From Marinimicrobium hydrolyticum (lineage in GTDB: Bacteria > Pseudomonadota > Gammaproteobacteria > Pseudomonadales > Cellvibrionaceae): a DNA stretch of 64,000 nt. A model generated the notes under the pieces. That model had not been told where the DNA came from, did not search any database, and saw nothing but the letters and a program-made list of their open reading frames with translations. The translations under genes were made by a program, and so were the position numbers. The stretch spans positions 1 to 64,000 of the forward strand of contig NZ_JAVDDU010000005.1 in NCBI RefSeq assembly GCF_030848505.1. The letters are read 5' to 3'. Shown here piece by piece: positions 1 through 8,629 of this stretch (the stretch's first letter is position 1; every line of letters begins with the position of its first letter).

Positions 1-63
1 GGACGGCTTACACTACGCTCGTTCCTCGCTACGTTACAATCGCCCCATGTGCGGGCGTTATAA
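1..63 (+). other. attC-like recombination site, left part outside the window
   Basis: The 3' half of an integron attC-type site. It ends in a GCGTTATAAG core (GTT at 57-59), preceded by GCCCCATGTGCGGGC; almost the same block, GCCCATGTGCGG, precedes the GTTAG core near 432. The first gene begins 12 bases after the core, as in gene cassettes. The matching left arm lies outside the window, so folding cannot be checked. Confidence 0.55.
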
Positions 64-74
64 GTGCTAAAGAT

Positions 75-356
75 ATGGCCATTGTTTTACTATTCTTCAT
101 TTTGAGCGTTATTTCAGATGGGATTCTCTTTTCAGCCATGGAGAAAAAAGAGCCGGAGTTGTATGAAAAACTTGGCAGCCCAGGTTTCCTTTCTTTGTCA
201 ATGAACCCGCTAGTTATCATAAAGTACTGGATTTTTATACTAAGTCCTAATCCGCTTCCAGAAGAGTGTGATCTAAATTCATTGCTATGGGTTAGTCGTA
301 TATGCGTTATCGGTTTTATTGGTTCAATTTTTTTGAGCTTATGGTGGCAAACGTAA
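75..356 (+). CDS. small membrane protein of a gene cassette, unknown function
   Basis: A 93-residue protein that I do not recognise. It has a hydrophobic N-terminal segment (about residues 2-16), a charged stretch with EKKEPELYEK (23-32), a second hydrophobic segment near 47-56 and a third near the C terminus (about 73-90), so it is probably an inner-membrane protein. The base composition is clearly AT-richer than the housekeeping genes of the window. The ATG lies a few bases after an attC-like core and the stop codon runs into the next attC-like palindrome, which is the typical tight packing of an integron cassette. No Shine-Dalgarno sequence is obvious, also common in cassettes. Confidence 0.6.
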   Translation: MAIVLLFFILSVISDGILFSAMEKKEPELYEKLGSPGFLSLSMNPLVIIKYWIFILSPNPLPEECDLNSLLWVSRICVIGFIGSIFLSLWWQT

Positions 357-438
357 TTATACCAATGCGTGCCAATACACCGCCGCAAGCGGGCGGCGGG
401 ACGCTCGTAAACTCGCGCCCATGTGCGGAACGTTAGGG
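354..438 (+). other. attC-like site between cassettes 1 and 2
   Basis: Imperfect palindromic region that starts at the stop codon of the 93-residue gene (TATACCAATGCG, similar to a left R'' box) and ends in AACGTTAGGGC (GTTAGGG at 432-438). It carries a CCGCC..GGCGG inner stem and the GCCCATGTGCGG block shared with the site at the left edge. Length (about 85 bases) and placement fit attC sites. The left box is degenerate, so the call rests on the 3' core, the internal symmetry and the repeat of this arrangement in neighbouring gaps. Confidence 0.55.
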
Positions 439-458
439 CTAGGACCAAGGGAGTATAA

Positions 459-800
459 ATGGAACTGAAGAACGTTAAATCAGAGGGCGAGCTATACTCT
501 GATAGCGTAAGGGCAGAGCTGGGTCTTGCTTCCTATCTTAGGGTCATAGTCTTTGCAGGATTTGCGTGGGCTTTGGTCGGAGCGGTTGTGGCCGCAATCG
601 CTTCTGAACCGGAGGTTACCAGCATCACTGAGCAAATTGCATTTTACGGAATCGTTATGGGCTTTGGAGCGGTGTGGGGCTTTGCGAGGCTTATAATCGC
701 GGGGTTGATTGGGTACCCTTTATATAAATTTTGGTGTTCTCGTATGCGAGGACAAAGGCTTCAAGGAAAGTTCGCGGTTGTTGTTCCGTTGGAGCCCTAA
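459..800 (+). CDS. small membrane protein of a gene cassette, unknown function
   Basis: A 113-residue protein with two clear hydrophobic segments (about residues 29-47 and 60-87) after a charged N terminus, and a basic C-terminal part with YPLYKFWCSRMRGQRLQGKF. Predicted inner-membrane protein; function not recognised, although its general make-up resembles the small membrane proteins common in marine integron cassettes. A good ribosome binding site (AAGGGAG, 446-452) precedes the ATG. The start lies 27 bases after the GTTAGGG core of the preceding attC-like site, and the stop codon (798-800) falls inside the left box of the next one. Confidence 0.7.
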   Translation: MELKNVKSEGELYSDSVRAELGLASYLRVIVFAGFAWALVGAVVAAIASEPEVTSITEQIAFYGIVMGFGAVWGFARLIIAGLIGYPLYKFWCSRMRGQRLQGKFAVVVPLEP

Positions 801-876
801 GAATCCAAGGAAGCGGGACATATTTTGCTTCGCTGCGCTCAAAACGCAAAATATCCCCTGCTTGGGGCGTTATACG
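796..876 (+). other. attC-like site between cassettes 2 and 3
   Basis: The best of the attC-like sites. Its left arm at 805-828 (CCAAGGAAGCGGGACATATT..GC) pairs with the right arm at 846-867 (GCAAAATATCCCCTGCTTGGGG), with a few unpaired bases, as attC hairpins have. A small GCTTCGCTGCGC loop lies between. The right core is GCGTTATACG (867-876); the left core CCCTAAGAATCC overlaps the stop codon of the upstream gene. Total length about 81 bases. Confidence 0.7.
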
Positions 877-1002
877 TCGAGGTAACTGATGAAGCAGATC
901 CAAACACGCTCACTAATAGAAGCTTTCGCGGGTCTACTAGGGCTCTGGTTGCTTGTCCGTCGTGTGCCAGACTACGCGTCGTTAGCCAAAGGAGTAAACC
1001 TG

Positions 1003-1779
1003 TTGAGGACAATACTTTCCATTGCTTTCTCCTTGTGTTCTCTCACTCTTAATGCAGAGGCGATATATATCGTCGATAAATCAAGGGACAGAGAAATACC
1101 TGTCGAGGTCTATGAGGCTAAGGATCAAAGAGGCTGCGCATCCCAATCCAAGTGTCCAGTAGCTATACTGAGCGCCGGATATGGCGTTCCACATACAAAT
1201 TACGAATTCGCCGTCAATTCCTACGTCGAGCAAGGATATCTGGTGCTTGCCGTGCGTCATGAGGTTCCCGGAGATCCACCGCTTTCAACATCTGGTGATC
1301 TTTATCAAACTAGGATAGAAAACTGGCAGAGAGGCGCGGAAACGCTCAGGGTAGTTGCCGCTAGTATGAAGAAGCGGCGTCCAGACTACGATTTCAATAG
1401 ACTCACTCTTATTGGCCACTCCAACGGCGGTGATATTTCAGCTTGGCTAGCGAATCAGGACGCTTCGATGGTCGATGCTCTAATCACTCTGGATCACCGG
1501 AGGGTCCCACTCCCGAAAGTTGAGGGAGTGCGCATCCTCTCTTTCCGGGCTGGCGATTTTCCCGCAGATGCGGGTGTTATTCCGACTAAAGATGAGCAGG
1601 CATCGCTCGGAATATGTATTGTGGAGTTGCCCGAAGCGCTGCACAACGACATGACGGACGAAGGGCCTGAATGGCTAAAAAGCCGAATTCACAAGACGCT
1701 TCAGAGGTTTTCATTAGGCAATCAGGAGTGCTCAGAATCAGGCGAGGCTAACAAAATAATCCCCGCGACAAGCGCGTAA
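1003..1779 (+). CDS. secreted alpha/beta-hydrolase, cassette-borne
   Basis: Alpha/beta-hydrolase fold protein, 258 residues from the chosen TTG start. The nucleophile serine lies in GHSNGG (nt about 1420-1437) and a candidate catalytic histidine in ALHNDM near the C terminus; substrate unknown (esterase, lipase or related). The TTG at 1003 has a strong ribosome binding site (AAAGGAG, 988-994) and gives a signal peptide MRTILSIAFSLCSLTLNAEA, so the enzyme is probably exported. The frame is also open back to an ATG at 889, which would add 38 residues with a hydrophobic segment (IEAFAGLLGLWLLV). That ATG sits 20 bases behind the attC-like core, so the upstream part may be the beginning of another cassette gene fused in frame, or the true start. 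Expression would come from an upstream cassette promoter. Confidence 0.75.
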   Translation: MRTILSIAFSLCSLTLNAEAIYIVDKSRDREIPVEVYEAKDQRGCASQSKCPVAILSAGYGVPHTNYEFAVNSYVEQGYLVLAVRHEVPGDPPLSTSGDLYQTRIENWQRGAETLRVVAASMKKRRPDYDFNRLTLIGHSNGGDISAWLANQDASMVDALITLDHRRVPLPKVEGVRILSFRAGDFPADAGVIPTKDEQASLGICIVELPEALHNDMTDEGPEWLKSRIHKTLQRFSLGNQECSESGEANKIIPATSA

Positions 1780-1917
1780 TTGCGGCAGTTAGAATGCGGG
1801 AAATCCCGGTAATAGTGGGCTTAATTTTCTTGTGAAAAATCGGTTGTGCCTAATCCAGGTGGAATTGCATTTCTGGTTGCCGTTTTAAACAAAATGTAGG
1901 GGTTGGATACAAAGCAA

Positions 1918-2682
1918 ATGAAGTTGGGAAAACGAACACAGCTTATCGGTTTACTGGTTGGGATTTCGCTGCCGGGTATTGTGCTTATCGCGTTACAGGT
2001 GCCGGGAATGGTTGAGCACCTGGACGCTGAGCTACCGCCACGGGCGGTGCTCATATTGTCGGCTGCCATTCAAAGCCTAGTGCTGGTTTCTGTGGTGGCC
2101 GCTTTGGGCGCCTGGGTGGCTCCCAAGGTTAATCTTCGCGCGCCGGCCATCGAAGGCCTGGTAGACGGGAATAGTCCTCGTTCAATACTGGCTTCGCAGG
2201 CTAAATTTGCCTTACCGGTCGGGTTTGGAGTTGGTGTGCTGATCGTGGCTGTCGAAGCTGTGGTTTTTCAGCCGTACTTGCCGGATACACTCTATCTGCT
2301 CGGCACCCCAATGACGCTCAACTACTTGCTGGCAGCCTTGACCTACGGAGGAATAGTAGAAGAGGTCTTGTTGCGGTGGGGTGTTATGAGTCTGGTGGCT
2401 TGGCTGATCTTTCTGGTTCTCGGTCGGCGCCATCTAGGTATCGCCCTTGTACTAGGTAACATACTGGCCGCAATACTTTTCGGCATCGGCCACTTGCCGG
2501 CCGTTGGTCTAATGGTGGGCGAGCTTACTACGCCCATCATTTTGCGGACGCTGATTCTTAACGCGGTGCCTGGCTTTATCTTTGGCATGTTCTTTCAGCG
2601 CCGTGGGCTGGAGGCCGCCATGTTTGCGCACATGGGCGTACACGTTGGAATGGCGGTCCCACGCGTTATCTTCGGCGCATAG
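1918..2682 (+). CDS. CPBP-family intramembrane metalloprotease
   Basis: Integral membrane protein of about 254 residues with around seven hydrophobic segments. It has the CPBP (CAAX protease and bacteriocin-processing, Abi) signature: EEVLLRWG at nt 2358-2381, a second motif FGIGHLPA around nt 2500, and an asparagine-containing helix followed by FAHMGVHV near the C terminus. The two glutamates, arginine and histidines are the expected metal ligands and catalytic residues of this glutamic/metalloprotease group. Known members process prenylated proteins, regulatory membrane proteins or bacteriocins; the target here is unknown. The start is uncertain: a TTG at 1903 directly follows AGGGG, while the ATG at 1918 is 15 bases behind it. 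It is followed by an attC-like hairpin at 2753-2814, so it may also be a cassette gene. Confidence 0.8.
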   Translation: MKLGKRTQLIGLLVGISLPGIVLIALQVPGMVEHLDAELPPRAVLILSAAIQSLVLVSVVAALGAWVAPKVNLRAPAIEGLVDGNSPRSILASQAKFALPVGFGVGVLIVAVEAVVFQPYLPDTLYLLGTPMTLNYLLAALTYGGIVEEVLLRWGVMSLVAWLIFLVLGRRHLGIALVLGNILAAILFGIGHLPAVGLMVGELTTPIILRTLILNAVPGFIFGMFFQRRGLEAAMFAHMGVHVGMAVPRVIFGA

Positions 2683-2752
2683 GCAAAGAGGCTGCAGGCA
2701 GCGCTGCTATTTTATGCCTACGAGAGGCTATGGGCGTCAGAGCGAGATTCAT

Positions 2753-2814
2753 TTCTAACGTGGCGCTGAAGCCGATGCGCCGTTCCGGCCTGGAGGCTTA
2801 GCCCTGCGTTTGCA
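2753..2814 (+). other. attC-like hairpin downstream of the CPBP gene
   Basis: A 62-base imperfect palindrome. The left end TTCTAACG pairs with the right end GCGTT (GTT at 2808-2810), and TGGCGCTGAAGCC pairs, with one extra base, with GGCTTAGCCCTG. The GAAGCC..GGCTTA inner boxes resemble those of well-known resistance-cassette attC sites. The right core (GTTTGCA) departs from the usual GTTRRRY, so it may be an inactive or old site. Confidence 0.45.
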
Positions 2815-2856
2815 GTTGGAAGAGATACCTATCATACAAATGAAAATCGGATTTTT

Positions 2857-3696
2857 ATGATTTTGATGAAAATTGTTGTTGCCTGCACCATGTTTGCATG
2901 CGCTGTAGCGTCGGCTTCCCCGTATCAAATGCCGAATACGGAGTCTAAAATATTAAGAGACGAGAATACGAAACGCGAGTACGAGTTGTACATAAAGCTA
3001 CCTGAAGATTACTCGGAAAACGTTAATTATCCAGTGATATATTTGACCGATTCATGGTACACGTTCCCTGTTGTAGCGGGTTCCGTTCAAGTCCCTATGG
3101 CGACAGAAAAAATGCAAGAAGTCATTGTCGTAGGGATTTCTAGAGACCTGAGTATGGACAGAGATACCTCCAGGCTTAGAGATTATACGCCGACAAGCCC
3201 TAAGAATTGGAAAAGGAAATCGGGGGAGGCTGATCTTTACCATCGTTTCATTTCTAACGACGTGTTCAATTATATAGACAGTACGTACAGCACGGATAAA
3301 AATCAAAGAACCTATGTGGGTGTTTCACTTGGAGGGTTGTGGGGCGCTTATGTACTTCTGACGTATCCTGATACGTTTGAGAATTACGTATTAGCTAGCC
3401 CTGCGTTATGGTTTGATGACGAGTATATTTTTCGCTTAGAGCAGGAGTATGCTAAAGCGAATAGTGATTTGAAAGCGAACGTATACTTGTCAGTGGGATC
3501 CTTGGAAGTGCTTAAGGGGGAGGGTTTTACTCTTGATATGGTAATCGATTCGCGTAGGCTGTATGAAGCGCTGAAAAGTCGCCAGTACGAAAATTTAACT
3601 ATAAAGAACGCGGTAGTGGATTCTGCAAATCATGAAACAGCATTTCCCGCATCATCTATTATGGGATTGTACTGGCTGTTCGGCAATGACAGTTAA
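2857..3696 (+). CDS. secreted esterase, putative esterase D / IroE-like family
   Basis: Alpha/beta-hydrolase of 279 residues, related to the 'putative esterase' family that includes esterase D, feruloyl esterases and the enterochelin esterase IroE. A signal peptide is evident (MKIVVACTMFACAVASA, from the second ATG at 2866). The nucleophile elbow is GVSLGG (nt about 3319-3336) and the histidine is in ANHETAFP near the C terminus. The substrate cannot be read from sequence; siderophore trilactone, S-formylglutathione-like or acyl ester substrates are possible. The gene is AT-rich relative to the rest of the window and lies directly after the cassette-like array, which suggests recent acquisition. 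No attC-like palindrome follows it clearly. Confidence 0.75.
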   Translation: MILMKIVVACTMFACAVASASPYQMPNTESKILRDENTKREYELYIKLPEDYSENVNYPVIYLTDSWYTFPVVAGSVQVPMATEKMQEVIVVGISRDLSMDRDTSRLRDYTPTSPKNWKRKSGEADLYHRFISNDVFNYIDSTYSTDKNQRTYVGVSLGGLWGAYVLLTYPDTFENYVLASPALWFDDEYIFRLEQEYAKANSDLKANVYLSVGSLEVLKGEGFTLDMVIDSRRLYEALKSRQYENLTIKNAVVDSANHETAFPASSIMGLYWLFGNDS

Positions 3697-3786
3697 GAAA
3701 CCGTTCAGCGTTAACGGGACGTGTTAAGCGTCGCACTAAGTAATTGGATTCGGGATAGATAACAGCAACTGCGTATCGGACAATGT

Positions 3787-4293
3787 ATGACTTTATTCAA
3801 ACGACAACTATTGATTTTGGTGGCAGCGCTGATTATGGCCAGCGTCACCTTCCAGGGTCCGTATTTGCTCAGCGACGACATAGTGATCGAAACCTCGACT
3901 TATCTGGACGCGGACGATCAGGAGCTGAACCGCGATATTCAGGCGTTGCTGGACAAGGGCTCACTGAGCGATGAAGAGCTTGATACCCTGACGCAGAAAC
4001 TGGCGCAGGTTTCGGGCAACGACGAAGGGATGTCGGAAGCAGAGCTTGAGCAGCAGGCGCGCGCGCAGTTGCGCACTTTCGGGCTCTGGCTTGTCGCGCC
4101 ACTGTGGCTGCTGTTTTTGGTGCTGTTGCCCCGCACTTGGGTGGAATACCTGGAGGTGTTGGCGTTGCCGGTGTTGTTCTACGCCGTCGGGGTGCTGATC
4201 GGCTTGGAGATTGCGGTTATTGTCGGCCTAGCGCTGTTGGTTGCCCTGCTGAAGCCCCGGCTCAAAAAGCGCCTGGGGCGGACGTATAGATGA
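3787..4293 (+). CDS. small membrane protein, unknown
   Basis: A 168-residue protein not matched to a named family. The first 20 residues form a hydrophobic, signal-anchor-like segment. Residues about 28-100 are acidic and predicted helical (repeated D, E, Q and L, as in SEAELEQQ), facing the periplasm if the N terminus is in. Three closely spaced hydrophobic segments follow, and the C terminus is very basic (KPRLKKRLGRTYR). It ends in an ATGA overlap with the VOC gene, so the two are translationally coupled and likely share a transcript. Confidence 0.65.
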   Translation: MTLFKRQLLILVAALIMASVTFQGPYLLSDDIVIETSTYLDADDQELNRDIQALLDKGSLSDEELDTLTQKLAQVSGNDEGMSEAELEQQARAQLRTFGLWLVAPLWLLFLVLLPRTWVEYLEVLALPVLFYAVGVLIGLEIAVIVGLALLVALLKPRLKKRLGRTYR

Positions 4294-4688
4294 TCCCTAA
4301 ATTAGCGAAATTACGAGTTGCAAGGCCAACTGATAACCTAAGTCAAATCACTGAGATGTATGTGAATGGGCTGGGCTTTAAGTTGCTAGGTAGATTCGAA
4401 GGGCACAATGGGTTTGACGGGTCAATTATCGGCCATGAGCAGCACAACTATCACCTTGAGTTCACCCACCACAAAGGCGCGAAGGTTGGCAAGGCACCGA
4501 CCAAAGACAATTTGCTAATTTTCTATATCGAGGATGAGAAAGTCTGGCGCGTCTCTTGCCAGAAAATGGTTGAGGCTGGGTTCACACCGGTGCAGTCCTA
4601 CAATGGTTACTGGGATGTGGCTGGTAGAACATTTGAGGACATCGATGGCTATCGTGTTGTATTGCAGAATCGAGAGTGGACGGCGTAG
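4290..4688 (+). CDS. VOC-family (glyoxalase / bleomycin resistance fold) protein
   Basis: Protein of 132 residues with two beta-alpha-beta-beta-beta modules of the vicinal oxygen chelate superfamily. The N-terminal half has LRVARPTDNLSQITEMY and GLGFKLLG; the C-terminal half ends with the typical FEDIDGYRVVLQN strand pattern. The histidines and glutamate in HNYHLEFTHH and the acidic residues in the last strands may bind metal. VOC proteins include glyoxalase I, dioxygenases and antibiotic-binding proteins, so substrate and reaction cannot be given. Its start codon overlaps the stop of the upstream membrane-protein gene. Confidence 0.8.
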   Translation: MIPKLAKLRVARPTDNLSQITEMYVNGLGFKLLGRFEGHNGFDGSIIGHEQHNYHLEFTHHKGAKVGKAPTKDNLLIFYIEDEKVWRVSCQKMVEAGFTPVQSYNGYWDVAGRTFEDIDGYRVVLQNREWTA

Positions 4689-4874
4689 CAACGCACGTTA
4701 GCAGGAAGCTGCCCTCACCAGTGGCGGCTGCTGCGACGTCGAGAGCGGCGGCTGGTTTAGCGCCGGGTCACAAAATAACCACAAGACACCCCTGGGAACC
4801 TGTGCTTCGGGGCCCGGGTTCGCGTATAGTACGGCCCCCGCATACCTCAACACGCTTATTTCCAGGATATTCTC

Positions 4875-6479
4875 TTGATTACGACCGCAAATATCACCAT
4901 GCAATTTGGTGCCAAGCCCCTATTTGAAAACATTTCCGTTAAATTTGGCGAAGGCAAACGCTATGGCCTGATTGGCGCCAACGGGTGTGGTAAATCCACC
5001 TTTATGAAGATTCTTGACGGTAGCCTGGCGCCTTCCGCCGGCAACGTCTCTCTCGGGCCCAATGTGCGTATCGGCAAGCTCTCCCAGGATCAGTTCGCGT
5101 TTGAGGCATATTCGGTTATCGACACCGTCATTATGGGCCACCGAGAGCTGTGGGAAGTCAAGCAGGAGCGCGATCGTATCTATAGCCTGCCGGAAATGAC
5201 CGAAGAAGATGGCATGAAGGTGGCTGAATTAGAGGTTAATTTCGCCGAAATGGACGGCTATAGCGCCGAAAGCCGAGCAGGCGACTTGCTGTTGGGCGCT
5301 GGCATACCGCAGGACTTGCTGTTCGGCCCCATGAGCGAAGTGGCACCCGGCTTGAAGTTGCGCGTGTTGCTGGTACAAGCCCTGTTTTCTGACCCGGATA
5401 TTCTGCTGCTGGACGAGCCCACCAACAACTTGGATATCAACACCATCCGCTGGCTGGAAGGCCTGCTCAACGAGCGCGAGAGCACCATGGTGATTATCTC
5501 TCACGATCGCCACTTCCTGAATGCCGTTTGTACCCATATGGCCGACATCGACTACGGCGAGCTGCGTGTATACCCCGGTAACTATGATGACTTCATGATT
5601 GCGTCGACTCAGGCCCGCGAGCGCCTGCACTCGGAAAATGCCAAGAAAAAAGCGGAAATCGCCGATCTTCAGCAATTCGTCAGCCGCTTTTCTGCAAACG
5701 CTTCCAAGGCCAAGCAGGCGACGTCGCGGGCAAAGCGCGTGGAGAAGATTAAGCTCGACGAAGTGAAGCCCACCAGCCGCATCAGCCCGTTTATTCGCTT
5801 CAAGCAGGACAAAAAGCTGCATCGCCAGGCACTGACCCTTGAAAAACTGAGCCACGGCTTTGGCGGCGAGGTGCTGTTCAAGGGCGGTAATTTGATCTTG
5901 GAGGCCGGCACGCGCTTGGCGATTATCGGTGAAAACGGTGTGGGCAAGACCACTCTACTGCGCTGCTTGATGAACGAGCTCCCAGCCAACGTTGGGAAAA
6001 TTCAGTGGGCGGAAAGCGCCACGCTCGGTTATTGCCCACAAGACAGCAGCGCTGACTTTGATTGTGAGCTGACCCTGTTCGAGTGGATGAGCCAGTGGCG
6101 TAAGCCCAATCATGACGATCAGATCGTACGTGCCACTTTGGGCCGGCTACTGTTCTCCGCAGACGACTTTAACAAAAAGGCGGCCGTCTGCTCCGGTGGC
6201 GAAAAAAACCGCCTGCTGTTCGGCAAGCTCATGATGCAGGACACCAATGTCTTGATCATGGACGAGCCAACCAACCACCTGGACATGGAATCCATTGAAG
6301 CCCTCAACCTCGCGCTCGAGCATTATGAGGGTACGCTGATTTTTGTCAGCCACGATCGAGAGTTCGTCTCATCGCTGGCTACCCGGGTGATTGAGATCAA
6401 GGACAGGCAGCTGATCGACTTCCAAGGTAACTACGAGGAATATCTGGCGAGCCAAGCCGCTGTCACCGAACCGGCGTGA
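4875..6479 (+). CDS. ybiT: ABC-F ATP-binding protein, YbiT type
   Basis: Soluble twin-ATPase of the ABC-F family (534 residues), which acts on the ribosome rather than as a transporter; YbiT-type members are translation factors of poorly defined role. The first nucleotide-binding domain has GANGCGKST (about residues 35-43) and [11 protein letters not shown]; the second has GENGVGKTT (about 352), [14 protein letters not shown] and MDEPTNHLD. The linker between them is Lys/Ala-rich ([15 protein letters not shown]), as is usual for ABC-F P-site tRNA-interaction motifs. The TTG start is chosen because the following residues align with the conserved N terminus of YbiT ([14 protein letters not shown]) and AGGAT stands 7 bases upstream. 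Complete, with no sign of truncation. Confidence 0.9.
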   Translation: MITTANITMQFGAKPLFENISVKFGEGKRYGLIGANGCGKSTFMKILDGSLAPSAGNVSLGPNVRIGKLSQDQFAFEAYSVIDTVIMGHRELWEVKQERDRIYSLPEMTEEDGMKVAELEVNFAEMDGYSAESRAGDLLLGAGIPQDLLFGPMSEVAPGLKLRVLLVQALFSDPDILLLDEPTNNLDINTIRWLEGLLNERESTMVIISHDRHFLNAVCTHMADIDYGELRVYPGNYDDFMIASTQARERLHSENAKKKAEIADLQQFVSRFSANASKAKQATSRAKRVEKIKLDEVKPTSRISPFIRFKQDKKLHRQALTLEKLSHGFGGEVLFKGGNLILEAGTRLAIIGENGVGKTTLLRCLMNELPANVGKIQWAESATLGYCPQDSSADFDCELTLFEWMSQWRKPNHDDQIVRATLGRLLFSADDFNKKAAVCSGGEKNRLLFGKLMMQDTNVLIMDEPTNHLDMESIEALNLALEHYEGTLIFVSHDREFVSSLATRVIEIKDRQLIDFQGNYEEYLASQAAVTEPA

Positions 6480-6527
6480 GCGGTCTAAGGCATTGAGTCC
6501 TAGGTGCTGATTCTTTGTTACGGTGGC

Positions 6528-6560
6528 GAGAGCGCCCCAGTTTTCAAGCGGGGCGCTCTC
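6528..6560 (+). terminator. strong hairpin downstream of the ABC-F gene
   Basis: Perfect 11-bp stem (GAGAGCGCCCC / GGGGCGCTCTC) with an 11-base loop, 48 bases after the ABC-F stop codon. Only a short T-run follows (GGCTTTT at 6565-6571), so termination is likely but not certain; RNA 3'-end stabilisation is an alternative. Confidence 0.6.
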
Positions 6561-6926
6561 ATTGGCTTTTGAGAATTGGCAGCCGGTGAAACACGGTCCA
6601 TTGAGCCGAGCCGCCTAAGTTTGTTCAACCAGTCCATCCAGGTGAGTGTAACGCGCTCAACTTCGTCCAGGCCTTCCCTAGCCCTCGTCGGGGCACCGCC
6701 TCCTTCGGGCGCCTCCCCCTTTCTGTACCCCGACCTCTGGAAATTGTCGTCAAAATAACCCATATGGGTGATGCGCGCCGTCCCCCCGGCTCGGTAGCCT
6801 AATTACACGGTTAAGAAAGAGAACACTGTCGCGCAGCTTCTAATCAGGCATTTCGGCCGTTGAGCGCGGGCCAACACTCCCTCTTTGATACCCATAATTA
6901 GACGTAGACAGCACAAGAGGTGTGAC
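6561..6926. other. intergenic region with no supported gene
   Basis: About 366 bases between the ABC-F hairpin and the first lipoprotein. An 81-codon reading frame lies on the minus strand (6518-6763), but it overlaps the terminator hairpin and has no recognisable domain, so it is not called. A pyrimidine-rich stretch at 6660-6725 and a CCCATATGGG palindrome at 6757-6766 stand out. The promoter of the following lipoprotein presumably lies here. Confidence 0.4.
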
Positions 6927-8591
6927 ATGAAAAAGAACAACGACATTCGCCGACAAGGCTTGGGCGTCGCCTTCTTGCTGATCTGTTTAGGCCTGCTGGT
7001 GGCCTGCTCGGGCAGTAGTAGCGGGGACTCTGACCCTAACCCTGAATCTAATTCTGAACCTAACTCTGAATCTAACTCTGACTCCAGCTCCGGTGAAGGA
7101 ACTGGCGTATTCATCGATAGCCCGGTGGAAGGGCTCACCTACAAAACGGACAGTGGCACCGGCACCACTGATGAGCAAGGACGGTTTGAGTATGAGCCCG
7201 GAGAAATCGTTACCTTTTTTATTGGTGAGACATCCATCGGTGTGGCTCCCGGTGCGGCGGTTGTGACCCCCTACGATTTGGTCGAGAGTGCTGATGAAGA
7301 AGAGTTGAGTCGAGCAATCAACATTGCCCGGCTGTTGCAAAGTCTGGACGATGACCTCGACCCGGACACCGGAATCCGGCTGATCCCGGAAGCCAAAGAC
7401 CTTCCGCAGAATCTGGACTTTCGGGACGAATTTACACTGGCCGATGCACTCGGGCAGGTCCGGCCTGGCGTAGCCTTAGTGGATGCGGAAACCGCCCAGG
7501 CCCACCTAGATGCCAGTGTTGCCGAGGCGGTTCCTCTGCCTGAGGACCAAACCTTTCATGCCGTGACCCACGGTCAGTGGGTAGGGAACTTGGCCCCCCT
7601 CGATACCAGTTGCATGGACGACTGGAACGACGTCACGGTGACCATGACACAGCAGGCGGATGGCCGTACTCACTACGAAGGCAGCATGACTGGCGCACAG
7701 GGATTAGCCGATACCTTTGCCTTTAGCGGCAGAGCTCGCAATAACAGCGTCGGGCAGTCCCAGGGTGGGGAATACATCCACGTGGGCTTGTACACCTGGA
7801 TTGAGCCCGGTGGTTTGGTGGGTTCGGGCATGGTGCTAGACATCGGCGACCGCTATGGCTGCATTACCCGGTTCGTGCTCAAGGGCGAAAATGCCGAGAA
7901 TCAGCTTCCAGTCTCCTATGTTTCCCAGACTCGGGTTGGCATTTGTACGAGCGAATACAGCGAAGTGCGCTGGAATGAGTACACGATTAACTCTTACGAC
8001 ATAGATGGCTATATTCCCGATGCACCGGTTTACTATGAAATCCGCAACGGACAGGAGAGCGGTCCCTTTCCCATGACCGCAGAATGCATTGGTAATGATT
8101 GTGAAAGGTTCAATGACAGGCCGTCGCGCCGGATTGACCGGCTGACAATTGACGATCTCCCCTGCTTTGAGAGTATGGACCGCACTATCGAAATCGAGGT
8201 GACTGACAATGAAGGCGGTTCACGGCGAGTTCGTATCGCGACGGCTGATGAGGGTCAGGGAGAGGATGTAGACATAGGTGATTCGGCGGCATTTCAATTT
8301 TGCGCCGATGATTATCCGGTATTGTATTGCGACGGTGTAAGGGAAGCATCCGATCAACGGTATTGGTTTACTTGGAGTTTATTTGACAGTTGTTCGGACC
8401 TGTACGCTGAAACCGACGATATTGGACTCGAGCGGGTCGTGGAGGACTGGTCGGGTCGGGATGACACCGCGATCACCCTGCCCAACGGTGACGTTGTCGA
8501 TCCCGAGCCCCGGAGCCCTGATTACAGGGAAGATAGTGATAGCCGCGGCTCCTGCTGTATCAGCACTGAGTATGAAGGTTGTCCTCAATGA
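6927..8591 (+). CDS. lipoprotein with acidic linker, unknown function
   Basis: Predicted lipoprotein of 554 residues. The signal peptide ends in the lipobox LLVAC with Cys27. After it comes a low-complexity linker of SNSEPNS-type units (about residues 31-50). Then follows a small domain, GVFIDSPVEGLTYKT..TDEQGRFEYEPGE, of a kind common in lipoproteins of marine gammaproteobacteria and resembling carboxypeptidase-regulatory-like folds, ending in INIARLLQSLDDD. The rest (about 200-554) is not recognised; it holds many cysteines (for example AECIGNDCERF), which suggests disulfides in the periplasm or at the surface. The ATG at 6927 is chosen over an earlier in-frame ATG (6885) because AAGAGG at 6915-6920 precedes it and it gives a proper signal peptide. 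Probably co-transcribed with the next lipoprotein gene, 38 bases downstream. Confidence 0.75.
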   Translation: MKKNNDIRRQGLGVAFLLICLGLLVACSGSSSGDSDPNPESNSEPNSESNSDSSSGEGTGVFIDSPVEGLTYKTDSGTGTTDEQGRFEYEPGEIVTFFIGETSIGVAPGAAVVTPYDLVESADEEELSRAINIARLLQSLDDDLDPDTGIRLIPEAKDLPQNLDFRDEFTLADALGQVRPGVALVDAETAQAHLDASVAEAVPLPEDQTFHAVTHGQWVGNLAPLDTSCMDDWNDVTVTMTQQADGRTHYEGSMTGAQGLADTFAFSGRARNNSVGQSQGGEYIHVGLYTWIEPGGLVGSGMVLDIGDRYGCITRFVLKGENAENQLPVSYVSQTRVGICTSEYSEVRWNEYTINSYDIDGYIPDAPVYYEIRNGQESGPFPMTAECIGNDCERFNDRPSRRIDRLTIDDLPCFESMDRTIEIEVTDNEGGSRRVRIATADEGQGEDVDIGDSAAFQFCADDYPVLYCDGVREASDQRYWFTWSLFDSCSDLYAETDDIGLERVVEDWSGRDDTAITLPNGDVVDPEPRSPDYREDSDSRGSCCISTEYEGCPQ

Positions 8592-8629
8592 TTGTCTTGC
8601 TCACGCATAGAAATCTGTGGGAGGCCACA

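Noticed and set aside
6518-6763. 81-codon minus-strand gene
   Set aside because: It overlaps the ABC-F terminator hairpin, has no domain that I recognise and no clear ribosome binding site.
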